In this document: positions 22,546 through 30,730 of the stretch, in pieces
Position numbering within the stretch: the first letter of the stretch is position 1
Layout: each line of letters begins with the position of its first letter
Source of the DNA: an uncultured Ruthenibacterium sp.
Lineage (GTDB): Bacteria; Bacillota; Clostridia; Oscillospirales; Ruminococcaceae
Length of the DNA stretch: 30,835 bases
Assembly: GCA_910587145.1 (NCBI GenBank)
Contig: CAJUMH010000032.1
Coordinates: 1-30,835, forward strand
Direction: 5' to 3'
Position numbers and translations under genes: made by a program
The notes under the pieces: model-generated
Database searches by the model: none
What the model saw: the letters and a program-made list of their open reading frames with translations, nothing else
What the model was told of the DNA's origin: nothing

Positions 22546-24444
22546 TTACAGCGTTGTCAAAATCAGCTGCGCATCGCCCGCAATGCGGTACGCGCCAAGG
22601 CCCGCCGGCAAAAACAGGCTGTCGCCCTTTTGAAACGCGAGGGCTCTGCCGTTCCAGACCACGGCGCCTTCGCCGCCAAGGCACAGCAGGGAATGGAAGC
22701 TCTCGGCGCCCGCGCGCAGCGGGGCGCTGCCCCGAACGGCAAGCAGGCGCGCGGTAAAATATTCGCATTCGGCCAGCAGCGTATCCGTCAAACCGCCCGT
22801 TGTCTCGGGCCTGCCCATCGGCCCCGCGGGGCGCGCGGGCGGGCAGAGCCTTGCCACATCCAGCGCCTTTTCCACATGCAGCGCGCGCGGTTTGCCGTCC
22901 GCGCCCACGCGGCCGTAATCAAATACGCGGTAGGTGGTGTTGGAATTTTGCTGGATTTCGGCGATTAGGATGCCGGCGCCGATGGCGTGCACCGTGCCCG
23001 CCTCGATGAAGAACACGTCTCCCGCCTGCACGGGAACAGCATTCAGCACGTCTGTCAGCGTGCCGTCCGCAATGCGCTTTGCAGCCTCCTCGCGCGTGAC
23101 CTCTTTGGAAAAGCCGTAATACAGCGCCGCGCCCGGCGCGGCATCCACCACATACCACATCTCGGTTTTGCCGGGCTCGCCCTCCATGCGCTGCGCATAG
23201 TCGTCGCTCGGGTGCACCTGCACAGAGAGCGGCTTTGCGGCGTCGATCAGCTTGATGAGCACAGGGAACGCACCGCCCCTGTGCTTTGTACCCAGACAGG
23301 CGGGGTTTTCCGCGACATATTCGGCCAGCGCTCTGCCGGCATACGGGCCCTCGGCAATTAGGCTTGGGCCGTCCTTGTGGCAGCTCATCTCCCAGCTTTC
23401 GGCCAGGGGAGAAAGCGCGGTACGTTTGCCGTACTCGGTTTTCAAACGTTCGCCGCCCCATAGGTAATCCTTGAACGCGGGCTGCAGCTTCAGCGGCACC
23501 GCGGCGGGCGAGGCAAGGCACAGCGCCGCCGCGCCGATAATGCCTGCCAGATTACCCAGCGTCGCTTTCTCTACGCGTGTAACATAGCTTTTGTCGCCGC
23601 CAAAGCAGTGGGCCTTTACATATTCGTTCATCGGTTCGGTGAGGGTTTTGCCCTCGCCCGAGATGCCGCCGCCCAGCAGCAGTACTTCCGGGCGAAAGAT
23701 GTTTACAAAATTTGTGATCGCCTCGCCCAGATATTCTTCGTACTGTGCCGCAACGGCTTTGGCAGCGGCGTCGCCCGCGCGCATGGCCTCGTATACGCTG
23801 CGCGCAGAGATGGGGCCATCGTTCAAAATGCTCTCGGGATGCGCCGCAGCGGCCTCCTTTGCCTGCCGGATAAGCCCCGTGGCCGAGGCGTAGCTTTCGA
23901 CGCAGCCCCTGCGCCCGCAGGTGCATTCCACGCCGCCGGAAATGAGCGTCGAATGGCCCAGCTCGGCCCCGGCACTGTCCTGCCCCTCGTAAATGCTTCC
24001 GTCGATGATCACGCCGCCGCCCACGCCCGTGCCCAAGGTGAGCAGCACCGCGTTTTTGCAGCCCTTGGCCGCGCCCGCCGCCACTTCGCCCAGCGCGGCG
24101 CAGTTGGCGTCGTTGCTTAAACGGCACGCAAAGCCCGTTTGCTGTGTGATCGCGGCGCACAGGGGCACACGCTCCCAGTGCAGATTGTTGGAATAGACAA
24201 CCTCACCCGTTCTGCCGTTGCAGATGCCGGGGCTTCCGATGCCCACGCCGGCGCAGTCGGTGCGCGCAAGGCCGTTTCGCTCCACAAGCGCGAGCGCAAG
24301 CCGCGCCATGTCCGCCGCTACCTCCTGCCATGGACGCCGGGCCAGTGTGGGCGTGCTGTCCCGATCCAGTAAAACGTGCTCCTGTGTGACAATGCCGACG
24401 GCAATATTGGTGCCGCCGAGGTCAATGCCGATCGCATAACGCAT
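22546..24444 (-). CDS. Fused ROK-family sugar kinase and class I mannose-6-phosphate isomerase
   Basis: The 632-residue protein is two enzymes in one chain. Residues 1-310 form a ROK kinase: DLGGTN (8-13), catalytic Asp112 in SNDANCAA, TLGTGVGGGV (136-145), ELGH (161-164) and the zinc site C174-T-C-G-x-x-G-C181. Residues 316-632 form a class I phosphomannose isomerase: FKDYLWGGERL, zinc ligands Gln409/His411 (VQVHPSDD), Glu428 (TEMWYVVD) and His486 (TVHAIG). All key residues are present. The chain would phosphorylate a hexose (glucose, fructose or mannose) and convert mannose-6-P to fructose-6-P. There is almost no linker between domains. The start at 24444 has GGGAGGG 8 nt upstream; an in-frame extension to 24852 runs through tandem repeats and is rejected. 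Confidence 0.93.
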   Translation of the reverse strand: MRYAIGIDLGGTNIAVGIVTQEHVLLDRDSTPTLARRPWQEVAADMARLALALVERNGLARTDCAGVGIGSPGICNGRTGEVVYSNNLHWERVPLCAAITQQTGFACRLSNDANCAALGEVAAGAAKGCKNAVLLTLGTGVGGGVIIDGSIYEGQDSAGAELGHSTLISGGVECTCGRRGCVESYASATGLIRQAKEAAAAHPESILNDGPISARSVYEAMRAGDAAAKAVAAQYEEYLGEAITNFVNIFRPEVLLLGGGISGEGKTLTEPMNEYVKAHCFGGDKSYVTRVEKATLGNLAGIIGAAALCLASPAAVPLKLQPAFKDYLWGGERLKTEYGKRTALSPLAESWEMSCHKDGPSLIAEGPYAGRALAEYVAENPACLGTKHRGGAFPVLIKLIDAAKPLSVQVHPSDDYAQRMEGEPGKTEMWYVVDAAPGAALYYGFSKEVTREEAAKRIADGTLTDVLNAVPVQAGDVFFIEAGTVHAIGAGILIAEIQQNSNTTYRVFDYGRVGADGKPRALHVEKALDVARLCPPARPAGPMGRPETTGGLTDTLLAECEYFTARLLAVRGSAPLRAGAESFHSLLCLGGEGAVVWNGRALAFQKGDSLFLPAGLGAYRIAGDAQLILTTL

Positions 24445-24560
24445 CTCTGCGTCCCTCCCGAACCTGTTTTGGTACGGCAGACCGAAATGCGCCCCGGAGG
24501 AAAACATTCGGGCAGATGCGCCAAGGCTTTCCGCCGGCAAAAAAACCGCCGCCGAGACCG

Positions 24561-24602
24561 CCGCACTACCTGCCAACAAAGCCGCACTACCTGCCAACAA
24601 AG
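24561..24602. repeat. Perfect 21-nt tandem duplication
   Basis: Two exact 21-nt copies, 24561-24581 and 24582-24602, each starting CCGCACTACC. Being exact and multiple-of-three long, it looks like recent slippage in non-coding DNA. Confidence 0.9.
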
Positions 24603-24764
24603 CCGCGGCGGCCTCTGCAAATTTTACGGGCGGTTCTTTTAGAAAGCACGGGCGGTCCTGCCGGAACGCAAGGTGGAGGCTCCCCCGGAAAACGCGCCTT
24701 TTCGTTCTGCTTTTTCTTCTTTCAGTGTAGACACAAATCGGGCTCGTGTCAAGCAAATTACGCA

Positions 24765-24866
24765 AAAAGCCCCGCATTGCGCAAAAGCCCCGCGCCGCAA
24801 AAGCCCCGCATTGCGCAAAAGCTCCGCGCCGCGAAAACCCCGTACTGCGCAAAAGCCCCGCGCCGC
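24765..24866. repeat. 34-nt minisatellite, three tandem copies
   Basis: Copies are 24765-24798, 24799-24832 (one difference) and 24833-24866 (a few differences). Each unit is itself two half-units beginning AAAAGCCCCGC. It lies between the divergent fusion gene and transporter operon and may vary in copy number. Confidence 0.9.
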
Positions 24867-24975
24867 CAGCAAAATACTGCTGCGCCCGCCGGAGCCGTTT
24901 TTTTGCCGGTTTTCAAAAAACATGCGTTTCTCTGCGTTTTGCGCGCAATTTACAGTAGCGCAAAAAACGACAGTA

Positions 24976-24984
24976 TGCTACAAT
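24976..24984 (+). promoter_or_regulatory. Extended -10 promoter of the nucleoside transporter operon
   Basis: TGCTACAAT (TG at 24976-24977, TACAAT 24979-24984) is an extended -10 element. No good -35 is visible at 17 nt, which extended -10 promoters can tolerate. The leader to the ATG at 25097 is about 105 nt. Confidence 0.55.
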
Positions 24985-25096
24985 AGAAATATCATAAGAG
25001 GGCAGCGCCCCGGGCAGTGCCCGCCGTGCGGCGCGGCCGCCCGGCTGCCCGAATGCGGGGCAAGGCATCCGAAACGATTTGCGGAGGAGTGAGCGA

Positions 25097-26626
25097 ATGG
25101 ACGAGTATATCATCGAAATGTGTGGCATCACCAAGGAGTTTCCCGGCATTATCGCCAACGACAACGTGACGCTCCGGCTGAAAAAGGGCGAGATCCACGC
25201 CCTGCTGGGCGAAAACGGCGCGGGCAAATCCACGCTGATGAGCGTTTTGTTCGGCATGTATCAGCCGGAAAAGGGTGTGATCAAAAAGAACGGCCAGCCG
25301 GTGCAGATCAGCGATCCGAACGACGCGAACCGTCTGGGCATCGGCATGGTACACCAGCATTTTAAGCTCGTGCATAATTTTACCGTGCTGGAGAACATCA
25401 TTCTGGGTGTGGAGACCACGAGCAAGGGCTTTTTAAAGATGGACAAGGCCCGTGCGCGCGTGATGGCGCTTTCCGAGCAATACGGCCTGCGCGTAGATCC
25501 GGACGCGCTGATCAGCGATATCACGGTGGGCATGCAGCAGCGCGTGGAAATTTTAAAGATGCTGTACCGTGAAAACGAGATCCTCATCTTCGACGAGCCG
25601 ACGGCCGTGCTTACGCCGCAGGAGATCGACGAGCTGATGAAGATCATGCAGGGGCTTGCCGCTGAGGGCAAAAGCATTTTGTTCATCACTCATAAACTGA
25701 ACGAGATCAAGGCCGTGGCAAACCGGTGCACGGTGCTGCGCAAGGGGCGGTATATCGGCACGGTAGATGTGGCCGCCACCAGCAAAGAGGAAATGAGCGA
25801 AATGATGGTGGGCCGCAAGGTGAGCCTCTCGGTGGAAAAAGCGCCCGCGCAGCCGGGCGAAACGGTGCTTTCGGCGCAGGGGCTGTGCGTAAAGGGGCAC
25901 GGCGGCAGAAAAAACGTGGTGGACGGCATCAGCCTGAATGTGCGCAAGGGCGAGATCGTGTGCATCGCGGGCATCGACGGCAACGGACAGACCGAGCTTG
26001 TCTATGCGCTGACGGGCCTTGCCGTGCCGGAATCGGGCACGGTAACGCTGAACGGGCGCGATATTACACACGCGCCCATCCGTCGGCGCAACGCGGGCGG
26101 CCTTGGGCATATCCCCGAAGACCGGCACCGCCACGGCCTGGTGCTGGATTATAACCTTGCCTGCAATTTGGTGCTGCAAAGCTACTTTGAACCGCGCTTT
26201 TGTCAAAACGGGTTTTTAAAATACGATGCGATTTATGCCTATGCCGACGAGCTCATCGAGAAATTCGATATCCGCTCGGGCCAGGGGGCGCGCACCATCG
26301 CGCGCAGCATGTCCGGCGGCAACCAGCAAAAGGCCATCATCGCGCGTGAGATCGACCGCGATCCCGACGTGCTCATCGCCGTGCAGCCCACGCGCGGCCT
26401 GGACGTGGGCGCCATTGAATACATCCACCGCAAGCTGATCGAGGAGCGCGATGCGGGTAAGGCCATTTTGCTCGTCAGCCTCGAGCTGGACGAGGTGATG
26501 CAGCTCTCTGACCGCATCTTTGTCATCTATGAAGGGCGCATTGTGGCAGAGCTGGATCCAAAGCAGGTAACGGTGCAGGAGCTGGGCCTGTATATGGCCG
26601 GCTCGAAAAAGGAGGCAGCGCAATGA
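25097..26626 (+). CDS. ABC transporter ATP-binding protein, nucleoside (BMP family) type, two ATPase domains
   Basis: The 509-residue protein has two ABC domains in tandem. The first has Walker A GENGAGKST (38-46), signature TVGMQQR and Walker B LIFDEPTAVLT; the second has the degenerate Walker A GIDGNGQTE, lacking the GK(S/T) lysine, with signature MSGGNQQK. This pairing of one full and one degenerate site is standard for the RbsA/NupO-like group that imports nucleosides or sugars. With the two following permeases it forms one importer. The start at 25097 has GGAGGAG upstream; the preceding Met at 25079 has no good site. It overlaps the next gene by 4 nt (ATGA). Confidence 0.95.
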   Translation: MDEYIIEMCGITKEFPGIIANDNVTLRLKKGEIHALLGENGAGKSTLMSVLFGMYQPEKGVIKKNGQPVQISDPNDANRLGIGMVHQHFKLVHNFTVLENIILGVETTSKGFLKMDKARARVMALSEQYGLRVDPDALISDITVGMQQRVEILKMLYRENEILIFDEPTAVLTPQEIDELMKIMQGLAAEGKSILFITHKLNEIKAVANRCTVLRKGRYIGTVDVAATSKEEMSEMMVGRKVSLSVEKAPAQPGETVLSAQGLCVKGHGGRKNVVDGISLNVRKGEIVCIAGIDGNGQTELVYALTGLAVPESGTVTLNGRDITHAPIRRRNAGGLGHIPEDRHRHGLVLDYNLACNLVLQSYFEPRFCQNGFLKYDAIYAYADELIEKFDIRSGQGARTIARSMSGGNQQKAIIAREIDRDPDVLIAVQPTRGLDVGAIEYIHRKLIEERDAGKAILLVSLELDEVMQLSDRIFVIYEGRIVAELDPKQVTVQELGLYMAGSKKEAAQ

Positions 26627-27876
26627 ACGAAAGACCAAAGAAAAAAAGCCTGACGCAGCGGGAGGGCTTTTCCAGCTTTATGGCCTCGGTGTTGGCCATT
26701 CTGTGCGGCCTTGCCATCGGGTTTGTGGTGCTGCTCATCGCCGATCCTGTCAACGCGTTTCCGGGCCTCGTTGCCATTTTGACAGGCGGCCTTTCCGATC
26801 TGCGCAATCTGGGCCAGGTGCTGTATGCGGCCACGCCCATTATCCTTACGGGGCTTTCGGTGGGCTTTGCCAACAAGACGGGCCTGTTCAACATCGGCGC
26901 CTCGGGGCAGTTCATTGTGGGCGCCTATGTGGCCGTGCTGGTTGGCGTGCGCTGCCCGTTCCTTCCCGGCCCGCTGCTGTGGCTCACCTGCCTTTTGGCC
27001 GCCACGCTGGCGGGCGCGCTGTGGGGGCTTTTGCCCGGCGTATTAAAGGCGCTGTGCAATGTAAACGAGGTAATCGCCTGCATCATGATGAACTATATCG
27101 GGATGTACGGCGTGAATTTTCTCATTCAGCTCACGATATTCGATTCGCTGAAAAACCAGTCGCTGCCGGTGGCGGCGCATGCCAACGCGCCGAAGCTGTG
27201 GATGGACCGCATCTTCCGCAGCGGGGCCACGGCCTCCAGCGCCAATGCGGGCATTCTGATTGCCGTTCTGGCGGGCATTGCCGTTTATTATGTCATCGAA
27301 AGAACAAAATTTGGCTACGAGCTGAAGGCCTGCGGTTACAGCCGCGATGCGGCGCGCTATGCGGGCATCAACGAAAAGCGCGGCATCATCTGGTCGATGG
27401 TCATCGCGGGGGCGCTCTCCGGCCTGGGCGGCGCCTGCCTGTATCTGGCCGGCGCGGGCAAGAGCATCGAGGTGCTGGATACGCTTGCGGCCGAGGGCTT
27501 TAACGGCATCCCCGTGGCGCTGCTGGGGCTGAACCACCCCATCGGCATCATCTTCTCGGGCCTGTTTGTAGCGTATCTAAATCAGGGCGGCTTTAATATG
27601 CAGATCTACGGCTTCGCGCCGCAGGTAATCGATATCATCATTTCTGTAGTAATCTACTTTGCGGCTTTCTCGCTGCTTTTGCGCGGCATCGTCGAACGCG
27701 TATTAAAGCGCAGAGCGCATAAGGGCACGGCGGCCGCCTCGGCGCCGTCCAGCGGGCCGGCCGCATCAGGTGCAGAACAGCCGGCGGCAACGCCGCAGGA
27801 GCGGCCGGCCGCACCAAGTGCAGAACAGCCGGCTGCAGCCCTGCGGGAACAGCCGAAAGGAGGCGACAACGCGTGA
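26623..27876 (+). CDS. ABC transporter permease 1, nucleoside (BMP family) type
   Basis: The 417-residue membrane protein has about ten helices and the BPD_transp_2 pattern, with FANKTGLFNIGASGQFIVGA and ACGYSRDAARYAGINEKRG typical of NupP-like permeases. The last 50 or so residues are an Ala/Pro/Gln/Glu-rich cytoplasmic tail that contains two near copies of AEQPAA, not usual for the family. It starts within the stop of the ATPase gene (ATGA) and its stop overlaps the GTG of the next permease. Together they form the transmembrane pore. Confidence 0.93.
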   Translation: MNERPKKKSLTQREGFSSFMASVLAILCGLAIGFVVLLIADPVNAFPGLVAILTGGLSDLRNLGQVLYAATPIILTGLSVGFANKTGLFNIGASGQFIVGAYVAVLVGVRCPFLPGPLLWLTCLLAATLAGALWGLLPGVLKALCNVNEVIACIMMNYIGMYGVNFLIQLTIFDSLKNQSLPVAAHANAPKLWMDRIFRSGATASSANAGILIAVLAGIAVYYVIERTKFGYELKACGYSRDAARYAGINEKRGIIWSMVIAGALSGLGGACLYLAGAGKSIEVLDTLAAEGFNGIPVALLGLNHPIGIIFSGLFVAYLNQGGFNMQIYGFAPQVIDIIISVVIYFAAFSLLLRGIVERVLKRRAHKGTAAASAPSSGPAASGAEQPAATPQERPAAPSAEQPAAALREQPKGGDNA

Positions 27877-28832
27877 ATACGGTTTATTTTCTGGTACAGC
27901 AGACGATGTTTTTTTCCATTCCGCTTTTGATCGTTGCGCTGGGCGGAATGTTCAGCGAGCGCAGCGGCGTTATCAATATCGCGCTGGAGGGCATCATGAT
28001 CATGGGCGCGTTTTCGGGCATTCTGTTTATCAACGTGATGCAGAGCGCGTTCAGCCTGCCGCCGCAGATGCTGTTGCTGCTGGCCGTACTGGTGGCGGCG
28101 GCGGTGGGCGTGCTTGTCGCGATGACACACGCCTACGCGGCCATCAACATGAAGGCCGATCAGGTCATCAGCGGTACGGCGATCAATATGTTTGCCCCGG
28201 CGTTTGCCATCTTTGCCGCGCGTATGATCCGGCAGGTGCAGCAGATCCCGTTCCGCAACGATTTTCGCATCGCGAAGGCGCCGCTTTTGGGCGATATCCC
28301 CGTTTTAGGGCCGCTCTTTTTCCGCAATACGTATATCACCACCTATCTGGGCTTTGCGGTGCTGGCGGCATCGGCCGTTGTGCTGTACAAAACGCGCTTT
28401 GGGCTGCGCCTGCGCGCGTGCGGCGAGCACCCGCAGGCGGCGGACAGCGTGGGGGTGAACGTGTATAAAATGCGCTATGCGGGCGTTGCCATTTCCGGCG
28501 CGCTGGGCGGCATTGGCGGGCTTGTGTTCGTAATCCCCACCTCCACCAATTTCAACGCCTCGGTGGCGGGCTACGGCTTTTTGGCGCTGGCGGTGCTCAT
28601 CTTCGGCCAGTGGCGGCCCAGCCGCATTTTGCTGGCGGCCTTCTTCTTTGGCCTGATGAAGACTGTCGCCTCGGCGTATTCCGGCATTCCATTCCTGGCA
28701 AACCTCGGTGTGCCGAACGATATTTATAAAATGATCCCCTATATCGCCACGCTCATTGTGCTGGCGTTTACGAGCAAAAACTCGATGGCGCCGCGCGCCG
28801 AGGGCGTGCCCTACGATAAGGGCGGCCGGTGA
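27873..28832 (+). CDS. ABC transporter permease 2, nucleoside (BMP family) type
   Basis: The 319-residue permease has about nine or ten helices, with MFSERSGVINIALEGIMIMG and LRACGEHPQAADSVGVNVYK, diagnostic of NupQ/YufQ-like permeases. It pairs with permease 1. The start codon is GTG at 27873, overlapping the preceding stop, with AAAGGAGG about 9 nt upstream. No gene for a BMP-family substrate-binding lipoprotein is present next to the operon, although it is normally the first gene. Confidence 0.93.
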   Translation: MNTVYFLVQQTMFFSIPLLIVALGGMFSERSGVINIALEGIMIMGAFSGILFINVMQSAFSLPPQMLLLLAVLVAAAVGVLVAMTHAYAAINMKADQVISGTAINMFAPAFAIFAARMIRQVQQIPFRNDFRIAKAPLLGDIPVLGPLFFRNTYITTYLGFAVLAASAVVLYKTRFGLRLRACGEHPQAADSVGVNVYKMRYAGVAISGALGGIGGLVFVIPTSTNFNASVAGYGFLALAVLIFGQWRPSRILLAAFFFGLMKTVASAYSGIPFLANLGVPNDIYKMIPYIATLIVLAFTSKNSMAPRAEGVPYDKGGR

Positions 28833-28924
28833 CGGTTTTGGCCGGCTGTCAAAAGGCTTTGCGCAAAAGCTATTGCTGCGCATCCAAAGGCCTTTGCTGC
28901 GTATCTTAAAAAACAAGGGAACGC

Positions 28925-28954
28925 CGCCGCCCCAAAAGGCTTTTTGGGGCGGCG
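28925..28954 (+). promoter_or_regulatory. Hairpin between permease 2 and pyrimidine-nucleoside phosphorylase
   Basis: A perfect 13-bp stem (28925-28937 with 28942-28954, loop GGCT). The 3' arm begins TTTT rather than ending in a T-run, so it is not an efficient terminator; it may separate or stabilise the two parts of the mRNA. Confidence 0.6.
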
Positions 28955-28991
28955 CATTGGCACCGAAAACAAACACAGGGAGGAATACGCC

Positions 28992-30314
28992 ATGCGAATG
29001 TATGATATTATCGCGAAAAAGCGCGACGGCGGCGTGCTCACACAGCAGGAGATCGCCTTTTTTGTGCAGGGCTTTACTGCCGGAGCCATCCCCGATTATC
29101 AGGCCAGCGCGCTGCTGATGGCGATCTACCTGCGCGGAATGACAGCCGGGGAAACCGCGCAGCTTACCGCGCAGATGGCGCACAGCGGCGATACGGTGGA
29201 TCTTTCGGGCATCGATGGCGTCAAGGCGGATAAGCATTCCACGGGCGGCGTGGGGGATAAAACAACGCTGATCGTTGCGCCCATTGCGGCGGCGTGCGGC
29301 GTGCGCATGGCCAAGATGAGCGGGCGCGGCCTTGGCCACACGGGCGGCACGCTCGACAAGCTGGAATCCATTCCCGGCTGCGGCGTTACGCTCACGCGGG
29401 AGGCGTTCTTTCGGCAGGTGAACGAGATCGGCCTTGCCGTGATTGGGCAGACGGGCAACCTTGCGCCCGCCGACAAAAAAATGTACGCGCTGCGCGACGT
29501 GACGGCCACGGTATCCTGCGTGCCGCTCATCGCCAGCAGCATTATGAGCAAAAAGCTGGCCTCCGGCGCCGACTGCATTTTGCTGGATGTGAAGACAGGC
29601 AGCGGCGCGTTTATGAAGACGCTGGACGATTCCATCGCGCTGGCGCAGGCGATGGTGGAGATTGGCGAGCACAACGGCCGCCGCACGGCGGCGCTGATCA
29701 CCGATATGGATACGCCGCTCGGCCGCAGCATCGGCAACAGCCTCGAGGTGGCCGAGGCCGTGGAGACGCTGCGCGGCGCGGGCCCGGCCGATTTAACGCA
29801 GGTGTGCCTTGCGCTTAGCACAAATCTGCTGTGGCTGGCGGGCAAGGGAACATTAGAGGCCTGCCGCGCCATGGCCGAACAGGCGCTGCAAAGCGGTGCG
29901 GCGCTGCAAAAGCTGCGGCAGATGGTGGCCGCGCAGGGCGGCGATGCGGCGATGATCGACGATCCGGCAAGGCTGCCCGGTGCCGCGTACACGTGCGATG
30001 TATGCAGCGAGCGCGACGGATGGATCGGTGCTGCCGACACCGAGGCCATCGGCATTGCCGCCGTGCTGCTGGGCGCGGGCCGCGAGACAAAAGAGAGCGT
30101 GCTCGATCTTTCGGCGGGCATCCGCCTTGTAAAAAAACCGGGCGACCGCGTGCAAAAGGGCGATGTGCTGGCTACGCTTTATGCAAACGACGCGGCGCGT
30201 TTTGCCGCCGCGCGCGAAAAGCTGTGCGCTGCGCTTACCTTCGGCGATGCGCCGCCTGCGCCGCAAAAGCTGGTGCTGGCCCGCGTGGACAGAGACGGTG
30301 TGACAAGGCTATAG
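28992..30314 (+). CDS. pdp: Pyrimidine-nucleoside phosphorylase
   Basis: The 440-residue protein has all landmarks of the thymidine/pyrimidine-nucleoside phosphorylase family: phosphate-binding KHSTGGVGDKT (81-91), signature SGRGLGHTGGTLDKLESIPG (110-129), the central alpha/beta domain and a C-terminal PYNP domain ending VDRDGVTRL. It splits uridine and deoxyuridine or thymidine with phosphate into base and (deoxy)ribose-1-phosphate. Its position after a nucleoside importer makes uptake-and-salvage the clear role. The start at 28992 has GGGAGG 9 nt upstream; an in-frame upstream Met at 28944 lies in the hairpin. I cannot tell thymidine-specific (DeoA) from broad (Pdp) enzymes for certain; length and context favour Pdp. 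Confidence 0.95.
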   Translation: MRMYDIIAKKRDGGVLTQQEIAFFVQGFTAGAIPDYQASALLMAIYLRGMTAGETAQLTAQMAHSGDTVDLSGIDGVKADKHSTGGVGDKTTLIVAPIAAACGVRMAKMSGRGLGHTGGTLDKLESIPGCGVTLTREAFFRQVNEIGLAVIGQTGNLAPADKKMYALRDVTATVSCVPLIASSIMSKKLASGADCILLDVKTGSGAFMKTLDDSIALAQAMVEIGEHNGRRTAALITDMDTPLGRSIGNSLEVAEAVETLRGAGPADLTQVCLALSTNLLWLAGKGTLEACRAMAEQALQSGAALQKLRQMVAAQGGDAAMIDDPARLPGAAYTCDVCSERDGWIGAADTEAIGIAAVLLGAGRETKESVLDLSAGIRLVKKPGDRVQKGDVLATLYANDAARFAAAREKLCAALTFGDAPPAPQKLVLARVDRDGVTRL

Positions 30315-30415
30315 GCAAAAAGGGTGCGGAGCGCTTTTTCGCGGGGCCTTTCTTTCGGGCCTTTGGGGCGCTTCGTGCTCCGGTCCCGCCGCGCTGTTCC
30401 GATCTTTAGAATCAA

Positions 30416-30454
30416 AATGCCCTCGCCTCGGACTGTGTTCCGGGCGGGGGCATT
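30416..30454 (+). terminator. Terminator of the nucleoside operon
   Basis: AATGCCC...CGGA (30416-30432) pairs with TCCG...GGGCATT (30439-30454) with two wobbles and one bulge, then GCTGTTGTTTTCC. It ends the transcript about 100 nt after pdp. Confidence 0.7.
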
Positions 30455-30564
30455 GCTGTTGTTTTCCCCGGTTGACGGAGTAGGGCTGACAGCCCGCAGA
30501 GGCGGTCGGGGCTGCTTTTGGTATTGATTTTAATAGGAACTGGCAGAAAAATGATAGAGAACGC

Positions 30565-30608
30565 CGGCCGGTTTTCTATATAATAAAATTGTAAAAGCCG
30601 GCGCGCAG
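30565..30608 (+). promoter_or_regulatory. Promoter -10 inside a dyad upstream of the last gene
   Basis: TATAAT (30579-30584) has no good -35 at 17 nt. It lies between imperfect inverted arms CCGG-TTTT and AAAA-G-CCGG, a possible operator for a repressor. Confidence 0.45.
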
Positions 30609-30730
30609 CAGGCACTTCGTTTTCTAATCTCACCGCCTTTTTTTGGCGTTTTATGCTTTCGGCAGATTGTGCCCTCAAATTGCAAAGAAAAAGCAAAGCG
30701 AAGACAAAACAAAGCAGAAAGGAAACGGCT

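Larger units (their letters stand above)
24445..25096. other. Gene-free region with tandem repeats and the nucleoside operon leader
   Basis: No supported gene. It holds a 21-nt duplication (24561-24602), a 34-nt triple repeat (24765-24866), an extended -10 promoter (24976-24984) and a GC-rich hairpin of GGGCAGC/GCTGCCC arms (25000-25006 with 25044-25050) in the leader of the transporter operon. Confidence 0.7.
30315..30730. other. Intergenic region between pdp and the last gene
   Basis: No gene. It holds the terminator at 30416-30454, an AT-rich promoter region around 30540-30600 and an A-rich leader with the ribosome site of the last gene. Confidence 0.6.

Noticed and set aside
22213..22968. 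251-codon plus-strand frame in the dyad-rich region and the end of the fusion gene
   Set aside because: Overlaps the isomerase half antisense; no ribosome site or recognisable motif.
24445..24852. N-terminal extension of the kinase-isomerase fusion
   Set aside because: Runs through tandem repeats; the ROK fold starts at MRYAIGIDLGG with a good ribosome site.
24985..25096. Purine riboswitch in the leader of the nucleoside operon
   Set aside because: The GC-rich hairpin does not show the conserved three-way junction bases.
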